Below are positions 42,776 to 50,590 of a stretch of 64,000 nucleotides of DNA, piece by piece. The position numbers and the translations under genes are program-made. Positions within the stretch are counted from its first letter, which is position 1. Every line of letters begins with the position of its first letter. The stretch is from Bacteriovoracaceae bacterium (GTDB taxonomy: Bacteria; Bdellovibrionota; Bacteriovoracia; Bacteriovoracales; Bacteriovoracaceae): NCBI GenBank assembly GCA_947446575.1, contig CANFHC010000009.1:1-64000 (forward strand). Reading direction: 5' to 3'. The notes beneath the pieces were generated by a model that was given only the letters and a program-made list of their open reading frames with translations, ran no database searches and had not been told where the DNA came from.

Positions 42776-43232
42776 ACTGTGACACTCTCTTAAAAATTGG
42801 TTTCTTCAGGGGGACTGGCATCTTTACTTCCGGAATAGCTATCATTAATTCTTCACTGTCGGCACTAAGCTTTAAGACTTCTTCTTCAGGTATTTCAATT
42901 TTGAAACGGGCCGGTGTTCCTCCTACATCCTCATGCAGATAAGCTTTTGTGATGAGTATTTTTTTGGACTTATTCATAAGCGTGACTGGAGTTTCAGGCG
43001 CATTGTGATCAATGTCAGCAATAACTGTTAATGGGGTAATGATCATTTTGAAATGTGGATGTAGGATACGATTATGAGGACTGGTCTTTACGGCGGCGCC
43101 TTCAGTCGTTAGGTTTAAGCATATTACCGCAACTAAGATATTAGTTGAGAGGATTGTTGCATAAAATTTAAATTTTTCTCTTCTTCTATTTTCTTCATTT
43201 TTTTTTAATTCATCGTAAATTGTCCCACTCAT
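42759..43232 (-). CDS. Membrane-anchored protein in the Tad cluster
   Basis: A 157-residue protein: a charged cytosolic N-terminus (about 1-22, KKNEENRRREKFKF), one membrane helix (about 23-45, ILSTNILVAVICLNL) and a periplasmic domain of about 110 residues with several beta strands (KMIITPLTVIADIDHNAPE, ILITKAYLHEDVGG). This could be a divergent CpaB/RcpC-type periplasmic subunit, but no SAF-domain signature is clear. AAGGA about 8 nt before the ATG supports the start. It overlaps the pseudopilin upstream by 23 nt and the small exported protein downstream by 17 nt, so all three are co-translated. Confidence 0.65.
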   Translation of the reverse strand: MSGTIYDELKKNEENRRREKFKFYATILSTNILVAVICLNLTTEGAAVKTSPHNRILHPHFKMIITPLTVIADIDHNAPETPVTLMNKSKKILITKAYLHEDVGGTPARFKIEIPEEEVLKLSADSEELMIAIPEVKMPVPLKKPIFKRVSQYEVSL

Positions 43233-43485
43233 TTTTAAAGTCCTTTTGTAATTGTAGATGCCGTTTGAAATACATTTGATGGATTTGTAAAAAGCCTCCT
43301 AGCATCGCTGTTATGACGAAGATCCATAGAAGCAACTCAATAGTGGTAGAGCCTCGATTGCCAATTCTTTGGAGGCTATTTTGGTGTTGGGAATAAAGGC
43401 ATCGGAGATCTGAAATTCTGCTTTTAAGCAAAAAGATTTTTTTAAACGTATTCCTAAGGGAATTTTTAAATATGAGTATGTCCAT
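43210..43485 (-). CDS. TadE-like pseudopilin with a long leader
   Basis: A 91-residue minor pilin-like protein. A type-IV prepilin-style site is present: NRG45/STTIE50, with Gly before the cut and Glu at mature position 5, followed by a hydrophobic helix (LLLWIFVITAMLGGFL). A 45-residue Lys/Arg/Ser-rich leader precedes it, much longer than usual for TadE/TadF. The ATG at 43485 is supported by GAGG 9 nt upstream, so the long leader may be genuine. It overlaps the end of the TadG-like gene by 175 nt in a different frame. Confidence 0.6.
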   Translation of the reverse strand: MDILIFKNSLRNTFKKIFLLKSRISDLRCLYSQHQNSLQRIGNRGSTTIELLLWIFVITAMLGGFLQIHQMYFKRHLQLQKDFKNEWDNLR

Positions 43486-44063
43486 TTTTTTTGCCTCACA
43501 ATCGTTGTCTCATCGATATTAGAATCAAGCACTCCTCCCGTTCTAATTTTAAAGGGAGGAGATTTTAAATAGGGGAGTGTTTCAGGAATTTTGCAAAAAC
43601 GATTTTGAGTTATATCTTTTAAATAAGCAAAATGGCGAATATTGCGGGCATATGTGAGTGCTCTGAAGATTATTTCACCACTGACTCCATTAACCACTGT
43701 ATCTTTGGCTAAAAATGCTGTCCGCAAAGACCAATTGAAGAAGGCCATCGCCTTAATATAATTTTTAGTTTCAGTGTTTAAGTACTTAAAGCACAAATAG
43801 CTCTCTTTCCTATAAACTGCCTCTTTATATTCTAATTTCATTTTTGAAACATAAAACATGAGCAGGGCCGAAAGCATTGTTGTCAGAACTGCCGCAGTTA
43901 ATGTAAGGCTGCCATTTTCATTTTTAAGTAAACTTTTTGTATTTTGAACAAATTCCTTTTCAATTTTATTCAGTGAATTATCTGATTGGATAAATAGGTC
44001 GGTCGTTTTTACGACCGACAATAAAATCAGAGTGAAACAAAGAATATATTCTAGAATCATCAT
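43311..44063 (-). CDS. TadG-like pseudopilin/envelope protein
   Basis: A 250-residue protein with an N-terminal membrane segment (about 2-22, EYILCFTLILLSVVKTTD) and a second pilin-like segment NG/SLTLTAAVLTTMLSALL (about 50-70) in which Thr occupies the usual +5 Glu position. The remaining part is extracellular-like with several Cys and Tyr residues. This order fits a TadG-like minor pilin or pilus-associated protein. It follows flp by 2 nt and shares its last 175 nt with the TadE-like gene in another frame. Confidence 0.6.
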   Translation of the reverse strand: MMILEYILCFTLILLSVVKTTDLFIQSDNSLNKIEKEFVQNTKSLLKNENGSLTLTAAVLTTMLSALLMFYVSKMKLEYKEAVYRKESYLCFKYLNTETKNYIKAMAFFNWSLRTAFLAKDTVVNGVSGEIIFRALTYARNIRHFAYLKDITQNRFCKIPETLPYLKSPPFKIRTGGVLDSNIDETTIVRQKKWTYSYLKIPLGIRLKKSFCLKAEFQISDAFIPNTKIASKELAIEALPLLSCFYGSSS

Positions 44064-44065
44064 AA

Positions 44066-44245
44066 TCAGGCTTTGATGTTATCTACGATTGAACTCTTCA
44101 TCGTTTCAACGCGCTTTTTTACGACATCCCCGAAGCCCTTAACCGCCACTATGCAAACAATGCCTACCAGGCTGGAGATGATGACGTACTCCATGACCCC
44201 CTGGCCTTTGTTATCTTTTAAAATTCTTGCCTTAAAAAAATTCAT
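44066..44245 (-). CDS. flp: Flp-type pilin subunit
   Basis: A 59-residue Flp prepilin, the main pilus subunit of the Tad system. Leader of 14 residues (MNFFKARILKDNKG) ends in Gly, then the mature N-terminus Q-G-V-M-E-Y with Glu at +5 and Tyr at +6, the defining Flp motif, followed by one hydrophobic helix (VIISSLVGIVCIVAV). The start is ATG 44245, set by GGAG with a 6-nt spacer; an earlier in-frame ATG (44383) would add 46 residues with no pilin features. A sigma-54-like element lies about 40-50 nt upstream. Confidence 0.9.
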   Translation of the reverse strand: MNFFKARILKDNKGQGVMEYVIISSLVGIVCIVAVKGFGDVVKKRVETMKSSIVDNIKA

Positions 44246-44281
44246 AAATATCTCCATTGTTATGCGGTTTTTCATTGGGAG

Positions 44282-44297
44282 TGCAGGAGATGGGCCA
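44282..44297 (-). promoter_or_regulatory. Possible sigma-54 promoter of flp
   Basis: On the minus strand TGGCCCATCTCCTGCA has the diagnostic GG-N10-GC spacing of -24/-12 promoters (TGGC at -24, TGCA at -12). The predicted start is near 44270, 25 nt before the flp ATG and just upstream of its GGAG. No sigma-70-type promoter with good spacing was found for flp. Confidence 0.45.
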
Positions 44298-44370
44298 TGA
44301 GAAATTGTGCAAAATCCGATTAGTTGAGGAAAATAAGTGGTTAAGACTTTGGACCTTGGTAAAAAGTTGA

Positions 44371-44399
44371 TTGCACGAACCAAGCTTCGCGTTTAAAAT
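44371..44399 (+). promoter_or_regulatory. Promoter of the SPOR gene, leaderless
   Basis: TTGCAC (44371-44376) and TAAAAT (44394-44399) are 17 nt apart. The -10 box (5/6 consensus) ends 6 nt before the ATG at 44406. No Shine-Dalgarno. Confidence 0.5.
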
Positions 44400-44405
44400 T
44401 TGATC

Positions 44406-45044
44406 ATGGACTCAAAAACAAAATTATATGTCTTTGCTAAAAAAGAAGTGGCCCTCATTTTTATCTTCATGATCCTGATAGCGATCACCTCATTTGTCTT
44501 AGGTGTGAAGATCGGAAAAAACTATTCGCTAGAAATGGCGGGAGTGACATCTGAAGATCAAAAGAAGGTTGTTGAACTGCTTTCTAAAAAAGAAGAGCAA
44601 TTAGAAGATATTAAAAAAAATGCAGAATCGCATACGATTGAAAGTAGTGATATTGAACATAAGCTGCAAGAAAAAATTTCAGCTGAATTCGGTTCAGATA
44701 AACATGGAGTAGAAGCAACTCATGCAGCACCTGCTGCTCATGGAGCTGCTGCAAATATGTCGACAGAGCCAAAGCATGAAACTGCCGGCAAAGATGCTTT
44801 AAGCGGAAAGTTTACGATTCAATTAGGTAGTCACAGAACTTTGAAAGAAGCAGAAGATTTCGCTGAAGGTTTTAAGGCCCGAGGATATGATCCCATCATT
44901 AACCAAATTGATATTAAAGGAAAAGGGACTTGGTACCGTGTAAGTCTTGGAGCCTTTGCCACAGGTGAAGAAGCAAAATCTTATATTGCACGCGAAAAAA
45001 CTCTTTTCATTGGCCAAGACTATACGATTGTGAAAATGCCATGA
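44406..45044 (+). CDS. Membrane-anchored SPOR-domain protein
   Basis: A 212-residue protein with one membrane helix (about 17-38, ALIFIFMILIAITSFVLG), a periplasmic coiled-coil and Ala/His-rich linker (about 45-125) and a C-terminal SPOR domain (about 133-210: FTIQLGSHRTLKEAEDFAEG ... GTWYRVSLGAFAT). SPOR domains bind denuded septal peptidoglycan, so it likely acts at the division site, but it has no FtsN-specific motif. The ATG at 44406 is preceded by a -10 box rather than a ribosome binding site. Its stop overlaps manC as ATGA (45041-45044). Confidence 0.85.
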   Translation: MDSKTKLYVFAKKEVALIFIFMILIAITSFVLGVKIGKNYSLEMAGVTSEDQKKVVELLSKKEEQLEDIKKNAESHTIESSDIEHKLQEKISAEFGSDKHGVEATHAAPAAHGAAANMSTEPKHETAGKDALSGKFTIQLGSHRTLKEAEDFAEGFKARGYDPIINQIDIKGKGTWYRVSLGAFATGEEAKSYIAREKTLFIGQDYTIVKMP

Positions 45045-46138
45045 GTAAAAATGGCAGCGGTAATATTACTTTGTTTAATTTCTATGCTCTTGTTATGGCC
45101 GGTGGGAAAGGAACTCGCTTTTGGCCAGAATCTACTGAAAAAAAACCCAAACAATATTTAAATTTAATAAGTTCAAAAACTTTATTGGAAGAAACTTTTG
45201 AGCGCTTCGATAAATTTGTTGATATAGAAAAGCGTTTTGTCATCACTGTAAAAGAGCAAGAAGAGCTTTGTAAGGCCAGTTCTGAGGGAAAAATTGCCAA
45301 AGATGGAATGATGTTTGAACCTTCAGGTAGAAATACTGGACCATGCATTCTTATGTCGCTGGCTTCTTTGTTAGTTCGTGGACTAAAAGAATCTGATGTC
45401 GTGGCCATTGTTCCTTCTGACCATGTCATTTTAAATCGCAAAGGCTTTCAAGACACACTTCGAAAAGCTGCTAACTTTTCACACCAAAAACAAAATATTG
45501 TCACGATTGGAATTACTCCACACTTTCCTCACACTGGTTTTGGTTATATTGAAAAAGGGGAAATGATTGATGGCGAAGCTTTTAAAGTTTCGCGCTTTAA
45601 AGAAAAGCCGCATTTTGAATTGGCCAAAGAATATGTGGCCAGCGGTAAATACCTCTGGAATGCCGGAATGTTTGTGGCACCAATTGGTGTTTTATTAGAA
45701 GAATTCAAATTACATGCACCAAAAATGTTTGTCTTTTTTGATGACTTGAAGAAATCGATTAATGATCCTGTGAAATTAAAAGAAGTTTATGAAAAAATTC
45801 CTTCTGATTCAATCGATTATTGTGTCATGGAAAAATCTAAACGCGTCTCTGTTGTACCCGCGACTTTTGATTGGAATGATATGGGATCTTGGGATGCGCT
45901 TTCTGCAGTAATCGATGAAACACACGGAAATACAATTGTGAAATCTGATGGGTCCTTCTTTTTAAATTCTGCAGATAATGTTGTCTTTGCACCTGGCAAA
46001 TTTGTGGCCCTTATTAATATGGATAAACATATTGTTGTCTCGAATGATAAAGTTGTTTTGGTAGCACCAGTTGCCGATGCACAAGACATTAAAAAAGTTG
46101 TTGAGCATTTAAAAACCTCACGGCCTGATCTTATTTAA
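45041..46138 (+). CDS. manC: Mannose-1-phosphate guanylyltransferase
   Basis: Makes GDP-mannose from mannose-1-phosphate and GTP for polysaccharide and glycolipid synthesis. 365 residues with the nucleotidyltransferase signature [13 protein letters not shown] and the QYLNL lysine-type region, then ALVPSDH-like AIVPSDHVI and the FKEKP motif ([10 protein letters not shown]). The C-terminal isomerase domain of bifunctional ManC/AlgA is absent, so it is monofunctional. Its start is coupled to the SPOR gene by ATGA; the functional link is unclear. It ends by overlapping the convergent purE by 8 nt. Confidence 0.9.
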   Translation: MSKNGSGNITLFNFYALVMAGGKGTRFWPESTEKKPKQYLNLISSKTLLEETFERFDKFVDIEKRFVITVKEQEELCKASSEGKIAKDGMMFEPSGRNTGPCILMSLASLLVRGLKESDVVAIVPSDHVILNRKGFQDTLRKAANFSHQKQNIVTIGITPHFPHTGFGYIEKGEMIDGEAFKVSRFKEKPHFELAKEYVASGKYLWNAGMFVAPIGVLLEEFKLHAPKMFVFFDDLKKSINDPVKLKEVYEKIPSDSIDYCVMEKSKRVSVVPATFDWNDMGSWDALSAVIDETHGNTIVKSDGSFFLNSADNVVFAPGKFVALINMDKHIVVSNDKVVLVAPVADAQDIKKVVEHLKTSRPDLI

Positions 46139-46631
46139 CTCGCTTTAATTCTTTGTTCATCTTTTTAACTTCAAGACTTTGATTCTCTCGAAATTTTTCT
46201 ATTTTTAGAGCGAGCTGTTTATTTTCAATTGATAAAATTTGAATTGCTAAAAGAGCAGCATTGCTAGCGTTCCCAATAGCAACGGTGGCGACCGGAATTC
46301 CTTTGGGCATTTGAACAATCGAGTAAAGGCTATCGATTCCTTGAAGAGATTTAGAAAGAATAGGCACACCAATTACAGGTAGTGTTGTGTAAGCCGCCGT
46401 CATTCCCGGAAGATGAGCTGCCCCACCGGCACCAGCAATAATAATTTTAATTCCGTTGTCTCTCGCACTCATTGCAAAATCACGCATTTCATCGGGTGTT
46501 CTGTGAGCTGAGAGAATTTGATGCTCATAGGGAATACCAAAAGCTTTAAGCACGTCACAAGCTTCTTTCATAGTGGGCCAATCAGATAGACTACCCATAA
46601 TGACTGCGACTTGAGGTTTTGATTTTTTCAT
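46131..46631 (-). CDS. purE: N5-carboxyaminoimidazole ribonucleotide mutase
   Basis: PurE class I, 166 residues, moves the carboxylate from N5-CAIR to C4 giving CAIR in purine synthesis. Recognised by [14 protein letters not shown] at the N-terminus, SAHRTPDEM (active-site His) and the [11 protein letters not shown] loop. It is coupled to purK by a 4-nt overlap (46628-46631), the usual bacterial purK-purE pair, which together convert AIR to CAIR. It is read divergently from the purF operon. Confidence 0.97.
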   Translation of the reverse strand: MKKSKPQVAVIMGSLSDWPTMKEACDVLKAFGIPYEHQILSAHRTPDEMRDFAMSARDNGIKIIIAGAGGAAHLPGMTAAYTTLPVIGVPILSKSLQGIDSLYSIVQMPKGIPVATVAIGNASNAALLAIQILSIENKQLALKIEKFRENQSLEVKKMNKELKRVK

Positions 46632-47782
46632 AAGCTGTATTCCGATTTGAGTTTATTTAATTGAGAGAACATGACTGAATGATTTGATCCTAAAAGAGTG
46701 AAGTGCCCCATTTTTCTTCCCACTTTAGATATTTTTTTTCCGTAGAGGTGTAAATGCCCATCAGGAACATTTAAAAAATTACGGGCATTTTTTAATTCTG
46801 CAGGAGCATTTTGCGTGCCCAATAAATTGAGCATGAGAACATGAGGGGAACGCAGTGATGTATCTCCTAATGGGAGATTGAGAACGCTTCGAACGTGGTT
46901 TTCAAACTGGCTTGTTACACAGCCTTCCATACTATAATGACCACTGTTATGCGGTCGCGGTGCAGATTCATTTAAATAAATTTTTCCATCATTTGTTAGA
47001 AAAAATTCAAAGGCAAAAATTCCGACAGCGTCGATTGCTTTCATTGCAATTTGAACATTCACTTGGATTTCTTTTTCAACTGCAGGAGTTATATCGGCCG
47101 GAACGCTGACAAAATGACAAATATGATTTTCTTGCATGGTATGAGCAATTGGATAAACTTGTATTTCTCCTGCAAGATTGCGAGCAACCATGACGGCCAA
47201 TTCTTTTACATAAGGAATGAAGGCTTCAACTAAAAGCTCGCCTTTTAGAAGATTGAATTTTAATTCAATCTCTTCGACATTTTTTATAGTGACATTACCA
47301 TAGCCATCATAACCACCTTTCGCTGTTTTTAAAACAATGGGGAAACCATGAATGGCCGCAAATTTTTTAATATCTTCTTTTGAATCTATTTTTTTAAAAG
47401 GAGCGACTAATAATCCGGACTTTTGAAAAATTTCTTTTTCAGAAATTTTATCTCCGATTAATTTAAATGTTTTTGAATTAGGGAATATTCTATTTGGATA
47501 TTTTTTATCGATCGCCTCGAGAATTTTTTGATCAATGAATTCATTTTCTAATGTTATAAAATTGCATTGTGAGCAAAATTCTAAAATTGCTTCTAGATCG
47601 CTAAATTTTCCTTTACTGGTCTTGGCCGCTACGAGCTCAGCTGGACTAATCTCTGATTCATTACAATAAATATGCGTTTTGATACCTATGTTACTGGCGG
47701 CCAGTGTGGTCATACGCGCCAATTGGCCGCTACCAAGAATTCCAAGAACAGACTTTGACTCAAGTGAAAATAGTTGATCCAT
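46628..47782 (-). CDS. purK: N5-carboxyaminoimidazole ribonucleotide synthase
   Basis: PurK, 384 residues, uses ATP and bicarbonate to make N5-CAIR from AIR. ATP-grasp fold; landmarks are [12 protein letters not shown] at the N-terminus, [13 protein letters not shown] in the ATP-binding loop and [18 protein letters not shown] near the C-terminal site. Transcribed with purE and divergent from purF across about 120 nt. The ribosome binding site is weak (CTGGA). Confidence 0.97.
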   Translation of the reverse strand: MDQLFSLESKSVLGILGSGQLARMTTLAASNIGIKTHIYCNESEISPAELVAAKTSKGKFSDLEAILEFCSQCNFITLENEFIDQKILEAIDKKYPNRIFPNSKTFKLIGDKISEKEIFQKSGLLVAPFKKIDSKEDIKKFAAIHGFPIVLKTAKGGYDGYGNVTIKNVEEIELKFNLLKGELLVEAFIPYVKELAVMVARNLAGEIQVYPIAHTMQENHICHFVSVPADITPAVEKEIQVNVQIAMKAIDAVGIFAFEFFLTNDGKIYLNESAPRPHNSGHYSMEGCVTSQFENHVRSVLNLPLGDTSLRSPHVLMLNLLGTQNAPAELKNARNFLNVPDGHLHLYGKKISKVGRKMGHFTLLGSNHSVMFSQLNKLKSEYSL

Positions 47783-47817
47783 AATTAATCCAGATTTTGC
47801 ATGGAAAAAATTAAAAG

Positions 47818-47836
47818 GGCCAAGATTTTATTGGCC
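47818..47836. promoter_or_regulatory. Inverted repeat between purK and purF
   Basis: GGCCAA (47818-47823) and TTGGCC (47831-47836) are an exact 6-bp inverted repeat with a 7-nt loop in the divergent purK/purF spacer. It could be an operator for both operons; it does not match the E. coli PurR box and I name no regulator. A TATAAG hexamer (47874-47879) is a possible -10 box for purF. Confidence 0.3.
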
Positions 47837-47904
47837 AATTCCCATTTATGTTATTAGTCTGCTTAATGTTAGCTATAAGTTTTCCTAATCTGAGGTGGGT
47901 GCCG

Positions 47905-49434
47905 ATGTGTGGAATTGTCGGGGTGTTTGGAACCCCTTATTCATTTCAAGAAGTCTATCAAGGTTTGCTTCTCTTGCAACACCGAGGTCAAGACGCCGCC
48001 GGAATTTTAAGCTTCGATTATGACTCCAAAGAATTTCACCATTATAAAGACCTAGGACTTATTAGTGATGTTTTCTCTCCGGAAATCCTAGCTGGCTTTA
48101 GTGGACATATGAGTATCGCTCACACTCGCTATTCAACTATTGGCCCAAACGAATCTAAGCAACCTAAAAATCAAATTGATAAAAAGCGCGATATCCAACC
48201 GATGATGATTAATTATCCGTTTGGTATTGGGATGGTTCACAATGGAAACATTGTTAATTATTACGAATTAAAAAAATATTTATCAGAAGAAAAAGACCGT
48301 CATCTTTTTACCCGCAATGATCTTGAAGCACTTATTAATCTTCTCTCTGATGGGTTGAGTGAGAGATCAAAGACCACTTTTAGTTTTGATCAATTACAAC
48401 TTTCTATTCTAAATATTTTTGAGCGCGCTCGTGGTGGCTTTTCTGTCCTTGGACTCTTAGCAGATAAAGGTTTGTTTGCTTTTAGAGATCCTCACGGATT
48501 AAGACCGCTTATTTTAGGTGAGAGAGTTTTAACTGAAGAAGAAAAAGTGGCCCATCCAAAACATTTTGGAAAAAGTTATTGTCTGGCTTCTGAATCGAAT
48601 GCGCTTAATTTTTTAGGTTATACTCCCGTTCGCGATTTAGAGCCTGGTGAAATTCTTTTTATTAGTGATATGGGGGAAATTTATTCTTCCGCAATCTATT
48701 CAAAATTAAAAAAGATTACTCCTAAGTCATGCATGTTCGAATGGGTTTATTTTGCCAATCCAGAAAGTGTTTTAGAAGAGCGTAGTGTTTATTCTGCTCG
48801 CTTAGATTTTGGAAAAAACCTGGCCCTTGAAGTTCAAGCGCTTATCGATAGCGGAGTTATTGCTCCAGATATTGTCGTGCCTATTCCAGAAACGAGCCGT
48901 GTGGCTGCGATTAGTTTAAGTGAGACACTTAAAATTCCTTATCGTGAAGTTCTCATTAAGAATCGTTATATTCAGAGAAGTTTTATTTTGAATACTCCCG
49001 AGAGTCGCAAGCGTGCTGTCCAGTTAAAACTCACAGCGATCGCAAGTGAGATTGAGGGAAAAAATATTTTGCTTTTAGATGATAGTATTGTTCGAGGAAC
49101 GACATCGAAACGAATTATTGAAATGGTCAAAGAAGCTGGGGCAAAAGAAGTTTATTTTGCGACGACTTGTCCACCTATTAAGTTTCCTTGCTACTACGGA
49201 GTGGATTTTCCAGATCCAAAAGAGTTGGTAGCGAGCTCAAGAACAATTGATGAAGTGGCAGAATACTTAGGAGCAGATAAATTAATCTATTTATCAGAAG
49301 AAGCTACTAAAAAAAGTATTGGAATAAAGGGTAATGGCGAAAATCTTTGCATGGCCTGTATTAATGGATGTTATCCAGTAGATGTAAGTTCAGCCAAGGT
49401 ATTTCAAGATATGAGAAGTTTTCATCGGGAGTGA
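47905..49434 (+). CDS. purF: Amidophosphoribosyltransferase
   Basis: First committed enzyme of purine synthesis, converting PRPP and glutamine to phosphoribosylamine. 509 residues: an N-terminal glutaminase domain whose Cys2 nucleophile follows the initiator Met (MCGIVGVFG), with HRGQDAAG and HNGNIVNY, and a C-terminal phosphoribosyltransferase domain with the PRPP motif LLLDDSIVRGTT. The start is ATG 47905, because Cys must become residue 1; the frame is open 57 nt farther upstream but that would bury it. GAGGTGG precedes the ATG. First gene of purF-C-D-N-L-Q-H-M. Confidence 0.97.
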   Translation: MCGIVGVFGTPYSFQEVYQGLLLLQHRGQDAAGILSFDYDSKEFHHYKDLGLISDVFSPEILAGFSGHMSIAHTRYSTIGPNESKQPKNQIDKKRDIQPMMINYPFGIGMVHNGNIVNYYELKKYLSEEKDRHLFTRNDLEALINLLSDGLSERSKTTFSFDQLQLSILNIFERARGGFSVLGLLADKGLFAFRDPHGLRPLILGERVLTEEEKVAHPKHFGKSYCLASESNALNFLGYTPVRDLEPGEILFISDMGEIYSSAIYSKLKKITPKSCMFEWVYFANPESVLEERSVYSARLDFGKNLALEVQALIDSGVIAPDIVVPIPETSRVAAISLSETLKIPYREVLIKNRYIQRSFILNTPESRKRAVQLKLTAIASEIEGKNILLLDDSIVRGTTSKRIIEMVKEAGAKEVYFATTCPPIKFPCYYGVDFPDPKELVASSRTIDEVAEYLGADKLIYLSEEATKKSIGIKGNGENLCMACINGCYPVDVSSAKVFQDMRSFHRE

Positions 49435-49438
49435 TTTT

Positions 49439-50590
49439 ATGACTAATCTGCCACCTCTTTTGTACCGTGGATCGGTGAAAAATATCAGGGGAGTAGTGTC
49501 AGCAGAAACGCTTCTTTTTGAATACTCTGATCGTTATTCTGTTTTTGATTGGGGAGAAATGCCTGATCAATTGGAAGGAAAAGGACAAGCGCTCTCAATA
49601 ATGGGCAAAGCTTTTTTTCTCTATCTCGAAAATCCCAAAAATTGGAGAGAACTTTTTAATCAAAAAATTATTCAGCTATCATTTTCTAGTGATTACTTAG
49701 AAGAATTACAGAATTCTAATCTTTTTAAAAAATACTGCGAATCCGGTCTTAATCATCATGCAGACTTAAGTGCAAAAGAAGTAGATTGGAATTCTCCATT
49801 TCTGAAAGTAAAAAACGTTTCTGTCTTAAGACCTCCTTTTGAAGGATCAAAGTATAATTATGAGCAATATACAAAAAGACCTCTCAATACATTAGTTCCA
49901 CTCGAAATCATTTTTAGGATAGGCTTGCCTGAAGGAAATTCACTTTCAAAAAGATTAGGAAGAGATTCAACATCATGGAAAAATTTTGGATTTAGTGAAG
50001 TTCCAACGAATGGCTCTCTACTAACAAAACCGATAATTGATTTCTCTACCAAGCTAGAGCGTGGCGACCGCTACCTCGACTATAGTGAAGCTCAATCAAT
50101 TGCTGGAATTAATAATGCTGAGTGGAGTGAGTTGCATGAGATGACTCATTTAATTGCGTTGAATCTCTTTTTTATTCATCATCAAATGGATTTAGAGCTC
50201 TGGGATGGAAAAATAGAAGTTGCCTTTATCGAAGGGGCCGATGGATTTCGCTCATTCATGCTGGTTGATTCGGTGGGAATTGATGAATTAAGACTTCTCT
50301 ATAGAGGGAAAAGTTTCTCTAAAGAGTTTTTACGTGAATCTTACAAAACATCACAATGGTATATGAACCTCGAAGCAGCTAAAAAAGATTCACTTGTTAG
50401 TGGTGAAGACTTTAAAAATATTTGTAAGAATAAGTATCATTCAAATCCATTGCCGCTTGCTCCAGAAATAAAACAGCGAGCACTCGCTGTTTATAAAAGT
50501 TATTGCAATACTCTGTGTGAAAAAACACAATTAGAAATTCCCTTTGAAAAAGATTTTACTTTAGAAAATTATCGTCAGAGGTTTTTATGA
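49439..50590 (+). CDS. purC: SAICAR synthase
   Basis: Phosphoribosylaminoimidazole-succinocarboxamide synthase joins aspartate to CAIR. Recognised by LYRGSVKNIRGV (equivalent of YEGKAK), DRYSVFDWGEMPD, TLVPLEIIFRIG and FIEGADGFRSFMLVDSVGIDE. At 383 residues it is longer than E. coli PurC (237), nearer the long form. It overlaps purD by 4 nt (ATGA, 50587-50590). GGGAG precedes the ATG. Its substrate CAIR comes from purE, encoded divergently. Confidence 0.9.
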   Translation: MTNLPPLLYRGSVKNIRGVVSAETLLFEYSDRYSVFDWGEMPDQLEGKGQALSIMGKAFFLYLENPKNWRELFNQKIIQLSFSSDYLEELQNSNLFKKYCESGLNHHADLSAKEVDWNSPFLKVKNVSVLRPPFEGSKYNYEQYTKRPLNTLVPLEIIFRIGLPEGNSLSKRLGRDSTSWKNFGFSEVPTNGSLLTKPIIDFSTKLERGDRYLDYSEAQSIAGINNAEWSELHEMTHLIALNLFFIHHQMDLELWDGKIEVAFIEGADGFRSFMLVDSVGIDELRLLYRGKSFSKEFLRESYKTSQWYMNLEAAKKDSLVSGEDFKNICKNKYHSNPLPLAPEIKQRALAVYKSYCNTLCEKTQLEIPFEKDFTLENYRQRFL

